Made by a program: the position numbers and the translations under genes | Source: Blastocladiella emersonii ATCC 22665 | Taxonomy: Eukaryota; Blastocladiomycota; Blastocladiomycetes; Blastocladiales; Blastocladiaceae | NCBI GenBank assembly: GCA_025594325.1 | Contig: JANHCV010000010.1 | Location: 1,054,001 to 1,118,000, forward strand | Direction: 5' to 3' | Length of the DNA stretch: 64,000 bases | Notes under the pieces: generated by a model | Databases searched by the model: none | Seen by the model: the letters and a program-made list of their open reading frames with translations, nothing else | What the model was told of the DNA's origin: nothing | In this document: positions 1-11,600 of the stretch, in pieces | How positions within the stretch are numbered: position 1 is the first letter of the stretch | Layout: each line of letters opens with the position of its first letter

Positions 1-597
1 AACAGGTCGACGCGCAGGAGGTCGGCGCCACACCAGAACGTGATCCGAGTGCGCCACATTTTCGACACCGGCGACCACCCGGCGAGCCTGAGCCTGACGT
101 GCGCGCCACCGTGCTCGGCTGCACCTCCTCTCACGCCTTATTTTGCCACGTAAGTGCTACGCAACGAAACGATGCCGCGCCGCCGCGCCGCCGTCCGCCC
201 GCCGGACCGCTCGAGACCACGCGCGGGGACGAACGAACGAATGCATGCGCCGCGAACCGCCGTCGCCACCAACAACCATGGAATTTTCGCCGTCGCCGCC
301 GTAACGACCGTCGCTGGGCCCATGCTCGCCGGCCGAACGGCAGTCACCATGCGCGACCATCCGTAGCCGCCATGCGTGCGTGCTGTGCGGCTGGTCGCCA
401 GTGAAACGGCGGATGGACTCTCGTGCTCGCCCCAGCGGCCGACTGCCCGACCGCTCGCTCGCCCCGCGTTTCGCTCGTTCGCTCGTTCCCCGTCGCGCTG
501 GTCTCGAAGATTCGCGCGCGCGCGGCTGCGTCGCGTGCAGAAACGCCGTCCCTCTGAACTGAGCGCTGACGATCCTGTCGCCGCCTCGCTCGCTAGC
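1..597. other. Upstream region of RPS16; possible divergent gene start
   Basis: No coding region is convincing here. It is GC-rich and leads into the RPS16 start at 598. On the minus strand an ATG at 59-57 opens a frame that stays open to the window edge (19 codons), which could be the first residues of a divergent neighbour, but this is too short to judge. The long plus-strand frame from 376 is only an in-frame upstream extension of RPS16 and is not supported by the length of the protein family. Confidence 0.35.
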
Positions 598-1108
598 ATG
601 TCTGCTGTCGAGGCTGTCCAGACCTTCGGTCGCAAGAAGACCGCCACCGCCGTCGCCCACTGCAAGCGCGGCAAGGGCATGATCCGCGTCAACGGCTCGC
701 CCATTGACCTCGTCCAGCCCGAGATCCTCCGCTACAAGATCTACGAGCCTATCCTCGTCATCGGCAAGGACAAGTTCGAGAACGTCGACATCCGCGTCCG
801 CGTCAACGGTGGTGGTCACGTCTCGCAGATCTACGCCATCCGCCAGGCCATCGCCAAGGCCATCGTTGCCTTCTACGCCAAGTTCGTCGACGAGGCCTCG
901 AAGAACGAGATCCGCAAGATGCTCGTCGACTACGACCGCACCCTCCTCGTTGCCGACCCCCGTCGCTGCGAGCCCAAGAAGTTCGGCGGCAAGGGCGCTC
1001 GCGGTACGTTCACTTCACTGACTCGCGTGGTGTGGCGTACTGGGCTGATCGCTGACTCGCGCCCCCCACTCGTCTCCCCTAGCTCGCTTCCAGAAGTCGT
1101 ACCGTTAA
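598..1108 (+). CDS. RPS16: 40S ribosomal protein S16 (uS9)
   Basis: Small-subunit ribosomal protein of the uS9 family, whose basic C-terminal tail reaches the decoding site. Exon 1 is 598-1003 and exon 2 is 1083-1108. The intron 1004-1082 starts GTACGT, ends CTAG and has a GCTGAC branch-like site. The protein is 143 residues, exactly the usual eukaryotic length. It opens with [19 protein letters not shown], contains the conserved [20 protein letters not shown] segment, and ends [17 protein letters not shown], the hallmark tail with terminal YR. The tail depends on the intron, because reading through it gives an unrelated extension. The ATG at 598 is chosen because it matches the family start; the upstream in-frame extension has no ribosomal character. 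Confidence 0.97.
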
Positions 1109-3323
1109 AGCACTCGCGTGGCGGCGCTTCGTGTCCGCCCAGTGTGCTCTCGGCAGCGTCACTCGAGGAATACATTTTCCATGTTACAGTCGAGTACATC
1201 TCTTTCGTCTCTGTCGTGTTGTGTCGTCGTGTCCCTGGCCGCGTCGACGACCGGTTTCGTGAGTCTCGTCTCGAATGAGTCTTCGACGTCACCGCCGAGC
1301 GGTCCTTTGCTTGATCGCACGAGCCCGGATTGCATGGTCGAGTTACCCGCGTCAACTCGTTGGCGTCCACAGCCAGGACGTGCTCGAGATGAACGTCCCC
1401 TCGACGCCTTGATCGCCGTGAAGATCATCAACCGATGTTGACCGAGTTCGGGCTGGGTGGTGCGGGTCCCTGGTTCAGCAAGCCCGCGTCATGGCGGACC
1501 CGTCCCATGAACCTGCCTCCTCCCCCGCACGGATCCGCAACCCACGGTTCGATCCTTCGCATCTCCCTCCGCTTCCTCTCGCGCCACGCGCACGGAACAG
1601 GGCTCATAACCACCTCTGCTACGCACACTTGACCCCCATCCCTTGTTCCGCGTCCATCGCACAAGCCTGGATGGTGCCCTCCTTGGGAGCAACCACGCGC
1701 TGGTCAAGTGTGTGCCTGCACACCGTACACACTGAGGCAGGGGAGTGGGACCAAGGGAACTAAATGGGGACGTTCGGGTCCCCTCCTCAGCGTCCCAGGG
1801 CAGCTGAAACCGGCCGGGTTTGCCCGCTGCACGGAAACGTGACCTATCACCTGAATTAGACGCGTTTTTGTCTCGCACCCACCAACGCGTCTGTCTCGCG
1901 CGCTGCCTTCAGCGCCGAGTGATCGCCGACCAGAACTCATGCGTTATAACGTTGAAATGCAAAGCGTCGAGCCAGAGTGCGTGCACCGCGTAGAACTTGC
2001 ACGCGGTGCGGCGGCGGGGCTGTGCTCCAGCGAACACTCCTCCAAACACGCGCGCAACTGCGGAAGCCTTGCGCAGTCATGAACGAGGGCCAGTCATTCA
2101 TCGTGACCGTCCGAAAGCACCGCGGGTTGTCCGGTTTGGGAATCGCCCACGACCTACTTTGGGATGAGGTGGTCGCATGGTTCAAGGCGTTGGACATAAA
2201 GTAGCAACGCGGACGTGCTTCCAGCACGACTTACACTGAACTGGATCATACGGCGAGCGAAGTGGAGAGCGATCACACCGACGGCAGGGCTGAGCAGGTA
2301 AGCGAGGTTTGGCGACTAGTCAAGCGAGCGAGGCGACGCAAATGTACGTCCGATGGCTGGCGAGCGAGGCCGTAGACTTGAGCGGCTGGTCAGGCGGCAA
2401 GGTCGGCAAGCCGAGAAGTTCAACGCGCGGGAAGGGGGCGCGGGAGGCGGCGAACGAGCACAACAGCGGCGACGGGGTTGAAGATTATGGGGTGACGAGG
2501 GACCGCAAGTGCAAGGATGTTGCAAGCGAGAGCGCTGCGGGTGCGAGGTGCCCGCGACGTAGGGGAGAAGTGCGGAGGTGGGTGCGGCGACGGCTACTAC
2601 GGTAGCGTACAAGTAGCTGCCGCTCATGGCACGAGGCGTACGAGCAGGGGCGCAGCGTGAGAGCGGGAGGAGAGTGAGGCCGACCGCGAGCCCTGCTGCA
2701 GTTGCTGGGGAAAGAGGAGGAGGCGACGACAAGGATGAGGGCGAAGATGGGGATGAGCGCAAGAGCACGGTACGCGTCCGCGGCGGCAAGCGAGAAGGCA
2801 CACGGGGGATCGCGCGAGGGGCGGGGGCGGATGCGTGCGGCCTGCGACGATCGAGAGCGAGGCCGGTCAGGCAGCACTGCCAGCCGCTGGGTGCTGTGCG
2901 GGACGAGTCTGATGCGGGTGCGTAAGGCAGAGGAGAGAGAGAGCGGTCTGCGACAAGAACTTATATGGGCGCGAGCTCCCCCACGTGGCGAAGAGCGTCA
3001 GCCCGTGCTGCCTCGTGGGTGAGCGCCCGAGGAGCTGGGGCCAATCAGAGCGCTCGGGCGACGCCGCGTCACGTGAATACGCGTATTCTTAGTAACGAGC
3101 CCTGGGACGTCGGTTTGGCTAGCCTGGACTCCCCCATTTAGTCCCCCTGGTGGGACGGGGCTCTTTTTTTTTGGTCAGCAATTTTTCATGGCTTGGTTGC
3201 GGGCTGTGCGGTGAGTCGCCACACGACGCGTCTGTGTCGCGCGTTCGAACGCTGAAGCGGTCGCGGGCGTGCCGAAGACTTGACGTGAGCGAGAGCCACT
3301 GGTCCTGTACACTGATGACGAGC

Positions 3324-3850
3324 ACGACGAGCGACGGTGGTCAGCAAAGACAATGGCGTGCGAGTTGTTTGACGAGCTGTGGCGCGTCGCGTCCTGCCGC
3401 CGCGTGAGGGTGGCCGCGCCACACTGATCGGGTTCTCTCCACAGCACCTTCGGTCTCGCTTCTTGCGAAACTGACGTGCTTTACACTGGACGAATCGATC
3501 GTAGCGATGAACTATGCGGGTAAGCGTAAGCGTACTTGATCACCGCGAACTGGCGAGCGATCAGTGTGCGTTCACGTTGCGTTTTCCGACCGCTGGAAAA
3601 CAGCTTGCGCTCATGGCCACCGTGGCCGTGATTCGGGCGCAGCCAAGAGCTGCCCTGGTCCAAGGCGCAGCTGGCCAGAAAACGGAGTATAAGAATCGCG
3701 GAAACGTGGCCCTTGTTCTGAACCGATGTGGCGCGACCAGACCATGGTTGTTTCCTATTCCTCGCCGCGCGGCACAATATTGCTCCGCTCATACTTGCTG
3801 CAGCTAGCCAAGCGTGACGCGCTTGCAGTGTTACTATCACGCGTATTGAA
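3324..3850 (+). repeat. Diverged duplicated block, copy 1
   Basis: Two segments here (3324-3412 and about 3598-3850) align, in the same order and orientation, with 4417-4500 and about 4920-5179. Shared words include CGAGCGACGG near the start, GGCCACCGTGGCC, CCAAGGCG.AG.TGGCC, CGCTCAT.CTTG.TGCAGCT and CGTATTGAA at the end. Copy 1 has about 185 nt between its two segments, and copy 2 has about 420 nt. Divergence is high, with many substitutions and small indels, and no shared reading frame is evident. It may be an old duplicated element or untranslated gene remains. Confidence 0.6.
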
Positions 3851-4416
3851 CAGGACTGGTCGCATTCGTGGTCATTATGGGCACAGTGGACGATGGCTTT
3901 GGCGACCAACAATGTCGGAGCAGCGTTTTCATCTTTTATTAGGTCGCCGACTCGAGAACTATTTACCGCGTAGTGGCGGACCTGTCCCTACTCACGGCCA
4001 TGTGCATACGTATCGCTGTCCGTGGTTCGATCCTCGGCACTCTTGCTCGTGCAAGATTGCGGACCCCGTGCGTACGCTTACTCGCCTGAGATGGCCCGGG
4101 GTTTTTTTTTTTTTTTGCAAAATTATTGTTTGATATGTGCCGTGTGTGATCGGCTAGGTTTGGGTGCACAACGAACGGCGCTGGACATACTGGCGCGACG
4201 ACACACACATGGACAGGACTCCAAACGCTTCATAGCACACCATCTCAGTGCCGCGATTCCTCGCGTGAGACACGCCTTTGGATCGTCCACTTGATCTCAT
4301 TGCTTGACCTTATTGCTTGTCGCTTTTGGGGTCCTCGTCTACTCAATATGCGGGTCGCGATCACGGCTTGATCGTGCATACGAGCGCTCTGTGCTGCTGT
4401 TCTTTGTTCAGGAACA

Positions 4417-5179
4417 CAACGAGCGACGGCGGTCAGCGTAAGACGCGAGTATGCAAACTTGTTTAACAAGACGTGGCGCGTCACGACGCGTGAGCGTGGC
4501 GGCGGAGAAAGGCTCGCACGCATCGCGGCCATGGCCATGGCCGCGCCATTTGTCGCAGAGGCGCGTCGCTCAAAATGGCCGTGATTTGCAACTTTCGCCG
4601 CGAGTTGTTGTTTCTCGCGGGAAAGACGACGCGCGACAACGTGCTGATAGACGGACCGCGTCAACAATTGTCGCCCGTTTGTAGCTCTAGAGCAAGAAGC
4701 ACGCGAAAGTCTCGCGCGCATCGCGTCCGTTGCTATGGCCGCGGCCATCGTCACGGTTCGCGTGCCGCTGCACGCGAGCTACGTTTGTGCGGCGAGGATG
4801 AGATGCCGCCACCAACAATGCACCGTATCGCGACCACAATCGATCCGCGTCGAGCTCTTGTACCGTAGAACAAGTAGAACAAAAGTCACGCGCTTGAATG
4901 CGATCAAGGTTCGCGCGCAAGTCGCTGCTTGACACACGGCCACCGTGGCCATGGCTTTGGCGCGGCCATGATCCAAGGCGTAGTTGGCCAAAACGGAGTC
5001 TGTGAAGCGCGAAAGCGTGACCCTTAACATGGCCCGCTGTGTCGCGACCTGAGCGACCATGGAGACCGCTGGTTCCCTGACGTGCACGCGGCGCGGTACT
5101 GATTCGCTCATCCTTGTTGCAGCTGGCCCTGCGCGACGCGCTTGTTGCGAGAGTCGTGACGGCTATCTTTCGTATTGAA
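4417..5179 (+). repeat. Diverged duplicated block, copy 2
   Basis: Second copy of the block described at 3324-3850. It carries extra internal sequence at 4500-4920, which itself contains a partial internal duplication: the CGC.CGCATCGCG..C..TGGCC..GGCC segment appears near 4510-4540 and again near 4700-4750. No open frame is preserved between the copies, so the duplication is treated as noncoding. Confidence 0.6.
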
Positions 5180-5426
5180 GCGGAAGGAAGGGTCGCGATC
5201 GTGGGAAGCGTATACGCCTTGGCCATGCAACAAGCAGGGAGACCGAAGCAATCGCACTCGCGAGCACGCAGGAGCAAACCGTCTTCAGCGTGAGCATGCT
5301 TGCTCGAGAGCAACAACTGAACAGGCGGGGAAGATTTTTTCAACTGTAGTATATACTGAAGGTTGAAAAAACGAGAGCAGCAGACTACCCAACGTTTCCC
5401 AAGACCCTCGACGGAGGTAGGGGGAC

Positions 5427-5711
5427 TTAGGCAGCGGCGGTGGCCTCGGCACCGATGGTGGCGCGAGTGTAGATGAGCTGCGAGTTGTGGGCCGAGACGA
5501 GCTTGATCTCGCCCTGCTTCTCGAGCTCCTTGAGCGCGAGGCGGGCCAGGGAGCCGTTGATGCGGAGGCGGTCAACGAGCACCGAGGGGGTGATGAGGCG
5601 GTACGTGGGCACCTCCTTGAACAGCTTGTCGTAGGTGGCCTTGTCGAAGACGACGGCGTTGTTGGCCTTGTCCTTGACCTTACCCTTAGACCACTTCTTC
5701 TTAGCGGGAGC
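5427..5711 (-). CDS. RPS25: 40S ribosomal protein S25 (eS25), main exon only
   Basis: eS25 is a small-subunit ribosomal protein near the head of the 40S subunit, involved in IRES-dependent initiation. The exon encodes 94 residues starting [20 protein letters not shown] and including [16 protein letters not shown] and [18 protein letters not shown], ending in the IYTRA region that closes the family. A strong acceptor precedes it (a pyrimidine run then CACAG at 5717-5712, with CGCTAAC near 5738), so at least one upstream exon carries the ATG. In S. pombe the N-terminus is just MAPKKKW..., so the first exon may be only an ATG or a few codons. No combination of ATG and the local GTACG/GTGCG donor type could be settled between 5712 and 6500. 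The stop is TAA at 5429-5427. Confidence 0.93.
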   Translation of the reverse strand, partial: APAKKKWSKGKVKDKANNAVVFDKATYDKLFKEVPTYRLITPSVLVDRLRINGSLARLALKELEKQGEIKLVSAHNSQLIYTRATIGAEATAAA

Positions 5712-6572
5712 CTGTGGAGGGGGCGCGAGGGGAGGCGGTTAGCGACGATGGACCAAGGGCGGTAGTGGGGCGAGCGGAAACTCGCTCGACGAGCGCCGCT
5801 GTCGTCGCGGGTGCCACTGCCGCTGCCATGCATCGTCCGCTCGGTCGGTCGCTCGAAATTCCGCGTTTGAGCGTTCCACACGGCGACGTCGCGCGCACCG
5901 GCGCCACGTCGGAACGACGTAACGCCGTAACGGCCATTACGAGGGAACGTAGCCTCCGCACGGCGCCGGACGAAAACCGAGTTCAGCCCAGCCGCAACCA
6001 CCCGGAAAGCACAGGACCATCCAGACGGCGCAGCGTTCTTGGGCTCCTCGTCGTCACGGCGGGCGCGCAGGGATTCGCTGCGACGGCGGATGGTTCGGCG
6101 TTTTCTCCACCGTCCGCGCAGCCGTTTAGTCGGCCGTGCGGCGTGCGAGCGGTCGGCGATTCGAGCGCACGGCGTGGGCGGTCACGGCGAGCCATCCGCG
6201 CAGTGACGTGGCGCAGGCGGGCGAGCGAGCGAGCGAGCGAGTTTGATGCATGGCGGCGGCGACAGCGGCGGTCGAGCGAGTGTTCCATGGTAGGGCGAAG
6301 CATGCCATTTTGTTTGATAGGGTGACGAAACTGACAACGTCAAGAGACGGAGCAAACCAACGCACGGAGCTTCGGCCTTGGGCCAGCGCGACGGCGGCGG
6401 GCAGCAGCAGCCGCGAAGGTGGCTGAGGAGCGATTCGCACGGCGCCGTGCAGCGAGTGTCACTTCCATCCCCACGCTTTGCGCCACTCGATTCCTCACGC
6501 TCACCCGCGCGCCAACGTCGAGGTCGCGACGCTCAAAACCACCTCAACCCGCAACCCATGTAACCTAGCACG
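5712..6572. other. Region holding the RPS25 first exon and a divergent promoter
   Basis: Lies between the RPS25 main exon (minus) and the plus-strand gene at 6573. It must contain the RPS25 promoter and first exon. A GTGCGT donor-type site on the minus strand at 6365-6360 has no upstream ATG and could belong to an untranslated leader exon. A (GCGA)5 microsatellite lies at 6221-6241. Nothing else is recognisable. Confidence 0.5.
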
Positions 6573-7214
6573 ATGCTGTCCGACACGACGACCCCAACTT
6601 CAAGCAACTCGGCCGCGACCGCGACCGCGTCCGCGTCGGCGCCGGCAGCGACGATCGAGGAGATCACGCGCGAGATGCGCGAGCTCGAGGCGTCGGTCAA
6701 GAGCACGGGGATGCTCGACTTTGAGGCCGAGCTGAACGCGGCGCTCGCGGGCGGCTTGAGCAGTGACGACACGGCGTCCTCCGCCTCCGCCCCCGCACCT
6801 TCGGCAACGGCCGGCGGGCTCGCAGACGTGTCGCGCCTGCTCGACATGCTCGGCGCCACCGCTGACGACGAGGACGACGACGCCGAGTACGGCGACGAGT
6901 ACGAGGTGGTCGAAGACGACGGGTTCGACGCGGCGGGCCTGGCGGGCGACGCGGTGACGGCCGACCTGTTCAAGGACATGGAGACGGCGGGCCTGCTGCT
7001 GGGCATGCTCGACGGCAAGTGCGACGACCTCAACGCGCGGCTCGACCAGCTGCTCGCGGCCATGGAGGACCAGGTGCCCGGCGAGGCCGAGGTGCGCGAG
7101 GCGGCAGCGGCGGCAGGCAAGGTCGCGGCGGCGGCGAGCAGTACGGCGGGCGTTCCGCCGACGGCGAGCACGGCGCCCGGCAAGCAGGGCGAGGCCAAGG
7201 CCAAGGCGCCATGA
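6573..7214 (+). CDS. Small acidic coiled-coil protein, unknown function
   Basis: A single-exon frame of 213 residues. The family is not recognised. The N-terminus (1-28) is Ser/Thr/Ala-rich. A helical segment around TIEEITREMRELEASVKSTG (28-47) is followed by a strongly acidic stretch DDEDDDAEYGDEYEVVEDD in the middle. A second amphipathic helix, roughly residues 133-165, contains LFKDMETAGLLLGMLDGK and LNARLDQLLAAMED, with heptad-like spacing typical of small adaptor or scaffold subunits. The tail is low-complexity Ala/Lys. Codon use (G/C at third positions) matches the neighbouring real genes and the frame fills the space to the convergent SGF29. It is probably a real gene; a subunit of a trafficking or coiled-coil complex is possible but not shown. 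Confidence 0.7.
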   Translation: MLSDTTTPTSSNSAATATASASAPAATIEEITREMRELEASVKSTGMLDFEAELNAALAGGLSSDDTASSASAPAPSATAGGLADVSRLLDMLGATADDEDDDAEYGDEYEVVEDDGFDAAGLAGDAVTADLFKDMETAGLLLGMLDGKCDDLNARLDQLLAAMEDQVPGEAEVREAAAAAGKVAAAASSTAGVPPTASTAPGKQGEAKAKAP

Positions 7215-7265
7215 GTCAAGAGGAAACGGGTGGGTGAGTGAGTATATATACAACGAATCAATCGA

Positions 7266-8280
7266 TCATGGCCTGCGGTCAATCTTCTCGGGGAGGTACT
7301 GGGTGACGCTGTTCTTGGGGATGACGCGGTAGGGTGTGCCGTCGTCGTCCTCGAACTGGATGTGGTAGTTGCCGACCTTTTTCGGGGTGGCGACGACGAT
7401 GCCCTTGTAGAAGGCGGTGGTCTCCGGGTAGCAGGCCATGACGATGGAGCCGACGGGGAACTCGGGGTAGTTGCTGGGCGGCAGCGGGATGATGTCCTCC
7501 TCGGTGACGTTTAGGTTGCTATTCAGAGGGGTGCGGGTCAGACGGAGGGGAAAGTGAGAGTGGTGAGCGAGCGAGCGTACCGCTTGTCCTCGACGTCCTC
7601 GACCTCGTAGAAGCCGTCGCGCACGTCGCGCACAATGGCCCAGATCCACGGGTAGGTGACAACGCCCATGTCGTCGACGATACGGGCGCGCACGGTGACC
7701 TGTGTGCGTGGGGGCGGTGGGTCAGCGGTGATGGTGTCGGCGGAGGAAATGGAGCGAACGCACGTTGGAGTTGATGCCAAACTGAATGGGCGGGAATTTT
7801 CTACACCAGCACGGGTGTGAGGGACCGAGCCAGACACGACCGCAGAGAGAGAGCGTACGGCTGCGCGCGCTTGGTGTCGGCCTGAAGCTTTTTGGACGTG
7901 TTCTTGGCCGCAGCACGGTCCCCGCCACCCGCAGCGGCACCGCGGCGGGCAGCGAGGATCGCCTGAGCGTGGGCCGAGTCCGGGTAGACGGCGAGGTACA
8001 GTTTGCCGATCGTGTCCTGGGTGGCCTCGAGGTGGGTGATCTCGTCGCGGACGCATGCGAGCGAGGCGCGGTAGGCGGCGACGAGCTGCTCCCACTTGTC
8101 GAGGTCCGGGTCGTCGCGCGGGTGCTCGACGAGCGAGGCGTGCAGGGCGGCCGCGTCCTGCAGCGCCGCGTCCTTGGCCGCGTGCGCGTCGTCGATCTTG
8201 AGGAACAGCGCGCGCGCGGTGCCCCACAGGGCGTCGGCCGAGTCGGGCGGCGGCGGTGGTGGTGGGTGCGAGGATGACAT
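7266..8280 (-). CDS. SGF29: SAGA-associated factor 29 (tandem Tudor, H3K4me reader)
   Basis: SGF29 reads H3K4me2/3 through a C-terminal double Tudor domain and recruits the SAGA/ADA acetyltransferase module. Exons in coding order: 8280-7859, 7800-7764, 7699-7581, 7518-7266, giving 276 residues. Donors are GTACGC, GTGCGT and GTACGC. The N-terminal 130 residues are helical. The second, 37-nt exon is required to keep the frame and joins KFPPIQFGINSN to VTVRARIVDDMG. The Tudor part contains WIWAIVRDVRDGFYEVEDVE, then YPEFPVGSIVMACYPETTAF and YKGIVVATP, matching the family pattern (VLA.YPETT.FY..IV) that forms the methyl-lysine cage. It shares a 411-bp divergent promoter with the SNF2-class gene, pairing two chromatin genes. 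Confidence 0.93.
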
Positions 8281-8691
8281 GGTGTGGGTGGGTGGGTTTA
8301 ATTCATCGGCTGCATGGTTTACTCGTGAGGGAGAAGCGATCGGCGACGCGGTGCGCGCGCGGGTGAAGGGGCGAGACGCGCTGACAGGTATGGCAGGCGC
8401 GTCGGGTGACGTTCCCCCGTGGCGGGCTTGCCGCGGCTCGGCGCATGCTCGCACCCCGGGCGGAGCGGTCGCATCGCCCGAGACTCTGCGCTGCTGCATC
8501 TGAAGAGAGACCCCGCATCCGTGACTCGGCGCGTCGTTCATCCGCGTCCCTGCAGCCGCGCGCCCGGCCCCTGCCCCCGCGCCGTCCCGGACCGCACCCC
8601 ACCCGCACCCCGGAACCCGCACCACCCACCCCCTTTCGCCGACCCGACCCGACCGAGCGGTCAACCGAATCCCATCTGCCCGCCCGCCACC
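8281..8691. promoter_or_regulatory. Divergent promoter between SGF29 and the SNF2/STH1 gene
   Basis: Intergenic stretch of 411 bp with no gene. It is strongly pyrimidine-rich on the plus strand towards 8570-8690, just before the ATG of the remodeller, the usual leader composition in this window. No specific factor site can be named. Confidence 0.5.
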
Positions 8692-11600
8692 ATGGATCCC
8701 GCGGCCTTTGCTGCCCAACAGCAGCAGCAGATGCTCATGCAGCAGCAGCAGCAGATGCAGGCCGGCAACAACAGCGCCGCGCCCGTCAACGGCAACGTCA
8801 ACGGCAACGTCAACGGCGGGCCCACCATGGCCATGGCCCAGCAGCAGCAGCCGCAGCAGCCTCAGCAGCAACAACAGCCTCAACAGCAGCAGCAGAGCCT
8901 GCTCACCATCGCGCCCGAGAAGATCAACCAGCTCGCCCTGGTACGGACGACTGAATGGACCGCCTCGGAGTCCATCGCTCACACATCACCCTCGCCGACC
9001 CGTCTTCTAGCTGCTCCGCAACAAGCAGGCCCAGGGCCTCAACGAGCAAAACGACGAGGAGGCCGCCCGCATCACCCAGTTCCTGCGCGCCTACCAGCAG
9101 CAGCAGAACCAGTACCACCTCCAGCAGCAGGCCCTGCAGCAGCGCGCCGCCCAGCTCCAGGCCCAGCAGCAGGCCGCGGCCCAGCAGCAGCAGCAGCAGC
9201 AGGCCCAGCAGCTCGCCGCCGCCAACGCCGCCGCCGCCGCGCCGCCGACCCCCATGGGCATCCCGACCGGGCCCGGTCCGCTGCCGCCCGGCATGTCCGA
9301 CGCCAACGCGCAGCAGCTCAACGCCCAGCTGCACGCCTACCGCCACGTCGCCCGCGGCCTGCCCGTCCCGCCCCAGCTGCACGCCGCCGCCGTGGCGCCC
9401 GCCGACCTCGCCGACCAGCACCCGCCGCGCGGGCCCGCCAACCCCGTCGTCGGCCAGGCCGTCACCGCCGCCGCCCACGACCACGCCCAGGCCAATCTCC
9501 AGGACGTGCGCAACGAGGTTGAGCAGCTCCAGTCGCAGTCGCAGCAGCCCGTTGGCGCCGCTGCGGGTTCCACGACCCCGCCGACCGCGACCGCTCCGGC
9601 CGCCGCTGCGCCGCCCGCGCCGCCCAAGGTGCAGCTGCACCCCGACACCAAGATCGCCATCGTCGACCCGTGGGCCGTCACCACGCGCGTCGTCGCGCCG
9701 CAGGGCCAGCGCGCCTTCATCCCGTCCATCCTGCCGCACGGCATCGACCCCGTGCTCCTGCAGGAGGAGCAGGACCGCCGCATCCGCGGCCGCATCGCCA
9801 ACCGCCTCACCGAGCTCGACGCGGTCTCGTCGGCGCTCCCCGACGGTTCGGGCGATCCCGACCAGGCCGAGCGCGCCGCCAACCTCAAGCTCAAGGCCAT
9901 CATCGAGAAAAAGGCGCTCAAGCTGCTCGACTACCAGCAGCTGATGCGCGAGGAGATGGTCCAGACCGTCCGCCACTCGTCGATCCTGTTCACGGGGCCC
10001 GACCGCAACGCCTTCAAGCGCGTCAAGCGCCACAACGTGCGCGAGCCCAAGGCCACCGAGAAGTTTGAGCGCCAGCAGAAGATCGAGCGCGAGAAGAAAG
10101 AAAAGGCCAAGCACGCGTCGTACCTGCAGTCCATCGTCACCCACGGCAACAAGCTCAAGCAGTACCACCAGCGCGCCGCCGAGCGGTGGTCCAAGCTCGG
10201 CCGCGGCATCCAGTCGCTCCACGCCAAGCTCGAAAAGGAGGAGAAGGAGCGCCGCCAGCGCAACGCCCAGGAACGCCTGCGCGCCCTCAAGGCCGGCGAC
10301 GAGGACGCGTACCTCAAGCTCATTGACCAGGCCAAGGATACCCGCATCACCCACCTCCTCCGCCAGACCGACGCCTTCCTCGACTCGCTCGGCCAGGCCG
10401 TCATGCTCCAGAAGGAGTCGATCAGCGGCACCGCCGTGTCGGCGCCCGCGCCCACGCCCGCCGCGATCGCGCCGGCCGTGATCGACGACGCGAACCCCGC
10501 CGACGTTGACGAGGACAACCTGATCGTTACCGAGGACGGCCGCAAGCTCGACTACTACGGCGCCGCGCACCGCGTCCAGGAGAAGATCACGCGGCAGGCG
10601 CCGATCCTCATTGGCGGCACGCTCAAGGAGTACCAGATCAAGGGCCTCGAGTGGATGGTGTCGCTGTTCAACAACCGGCTCAACGGGATCCTCGCCGACG
10701 AGATGGGCCTCGGCAAGACGATCCAGACCATCTCGCTCATCACGTACCTGCTTGACGTCAAGAAGCAGCCCGGCCCGTACCTCGTGATCGTGCCGCTGTC
10801 AACCATCACCAACTGGACCATGGAGTTCGAGAAGTGGGCGCCCTCGGTGCGCACCATCGTGTTCAAGGGCCCGCCCGTCGCCCGCAAGGCACAGGCGGCG
10901 CAGATCCGCGCGGGCAACTTCAGCGTCCTGCTCACCACGTTCGAGTACATTATCCGCGAGCGGCCCACGCTCGCGCGCGTCAAGTGGCTGTACACGATCA
11001 TCGACGAGGGCCACCGCATGAAGAACGCGCAGTCGCGCCTGTCGCAGACGCTGTGCACCTACTACTCGTCGCGGTACCGGCTCATCCTCACGGGCACCCC
11101 GCTCCAGAACAACCTCCCCGAGCTCTGGGCCCTGCTCAACTTCATCCTGCCCAAGGTGTTCAACTCGCAGTCCTCGTTTGACGACTGGTTCTCGGCGCCC
11201 TTTGCCGACGTCGGCGGCGGCGAGGAGAAGCTCACGCTCACCGAGGAGGAGACGCTGCTCGTCATCAAGCGCCTGCACAAGGTGCTGCGGCCGTTCCTGC
11301 TGCGGCGCCTGAAAAAGGACGTCGAGTCGGAGCTCCCCGACAAGGTCGAGAAGGTGGTCAAGACCAAGCTGTCGGCGGTGCAGAAGGTGCTGTACGACCA
11401 GGTGCTGACGCACGGCGCCATCGCGGTCGGGTTCAACGAGAACAAGCGCGGCGGCGGGATCAAGGGGCTCAACAACACGGTGATGCAGCTGCGCAAGATC
11501 TGCAACCACCCGTACGTGTTCGGCGAGGTCGAGGACCTCTTCTCGCCGCCCGGCGACGACCCCTCGGTGCGCGCCGTCGACCGCAACATCTTCCGGGTCT

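Larger units (their letters stand above)
1109..5426. other. Gene-poor stretch with diverged duplicated noncoding blocks
   Basis: About 4.3 kb with no convincing gene. Frames are short and mutually inconsistent. Two diverged copies of a composite block are present (see the repeat entries at 3324 and 4417). A run of 15 T lies at 4102-4116. Palindromic GGCCATGGCC-type words recur (around 4528 and 4940). A 41-codon frame at 2076-2201 looks peptide-like but has no partner exons. The region 2300-3000 has a strong purine/pyrimidine strand bias. GC is clearly lower in 3.1-5.3 kb than in the flanking genes, consistent with decayed sequence. Confidence 0.5.

Noticed and set aside
57-59. Minus-strand ATG as the start of a divergent gene
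   Set aside because: Only 19 codons are visible before the window edge, so it cannot be judged.
376-597. In-frame N-terminal extension of RPS16
   Set aside because: The uS9 family is about 143 residues and starts at the ATG at 598; the extension has no ribosomal character.
2076-2201. 41-codon frame MNEGQSFIVTVRKHRG... on the plus strand
   Set aside because: Peptide-like, but no splice partners, no family features, and surrounded by noncoding sequence.
2316-2877. Minus-strand frames with a hydrophobic stretch (ALIPIFALILVV)
   Set aside because: They come from strong purine/pyrimidine strand bias, and the overlapping frames look equally good; no gene structure.
4021-4045. GGTTCGATCC resembling a tRNA B box
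   Set aside because: The T-arm stem does not pair and no A box or acceptor stem is found at the right distance.
8924-10570. Long minus-strand frame opposite the SNF2/STH1 gene
   Set aside because: Reverse-frame shadow of GC-ending codons; composed of Leu/Gly/Val-rich nonsense.
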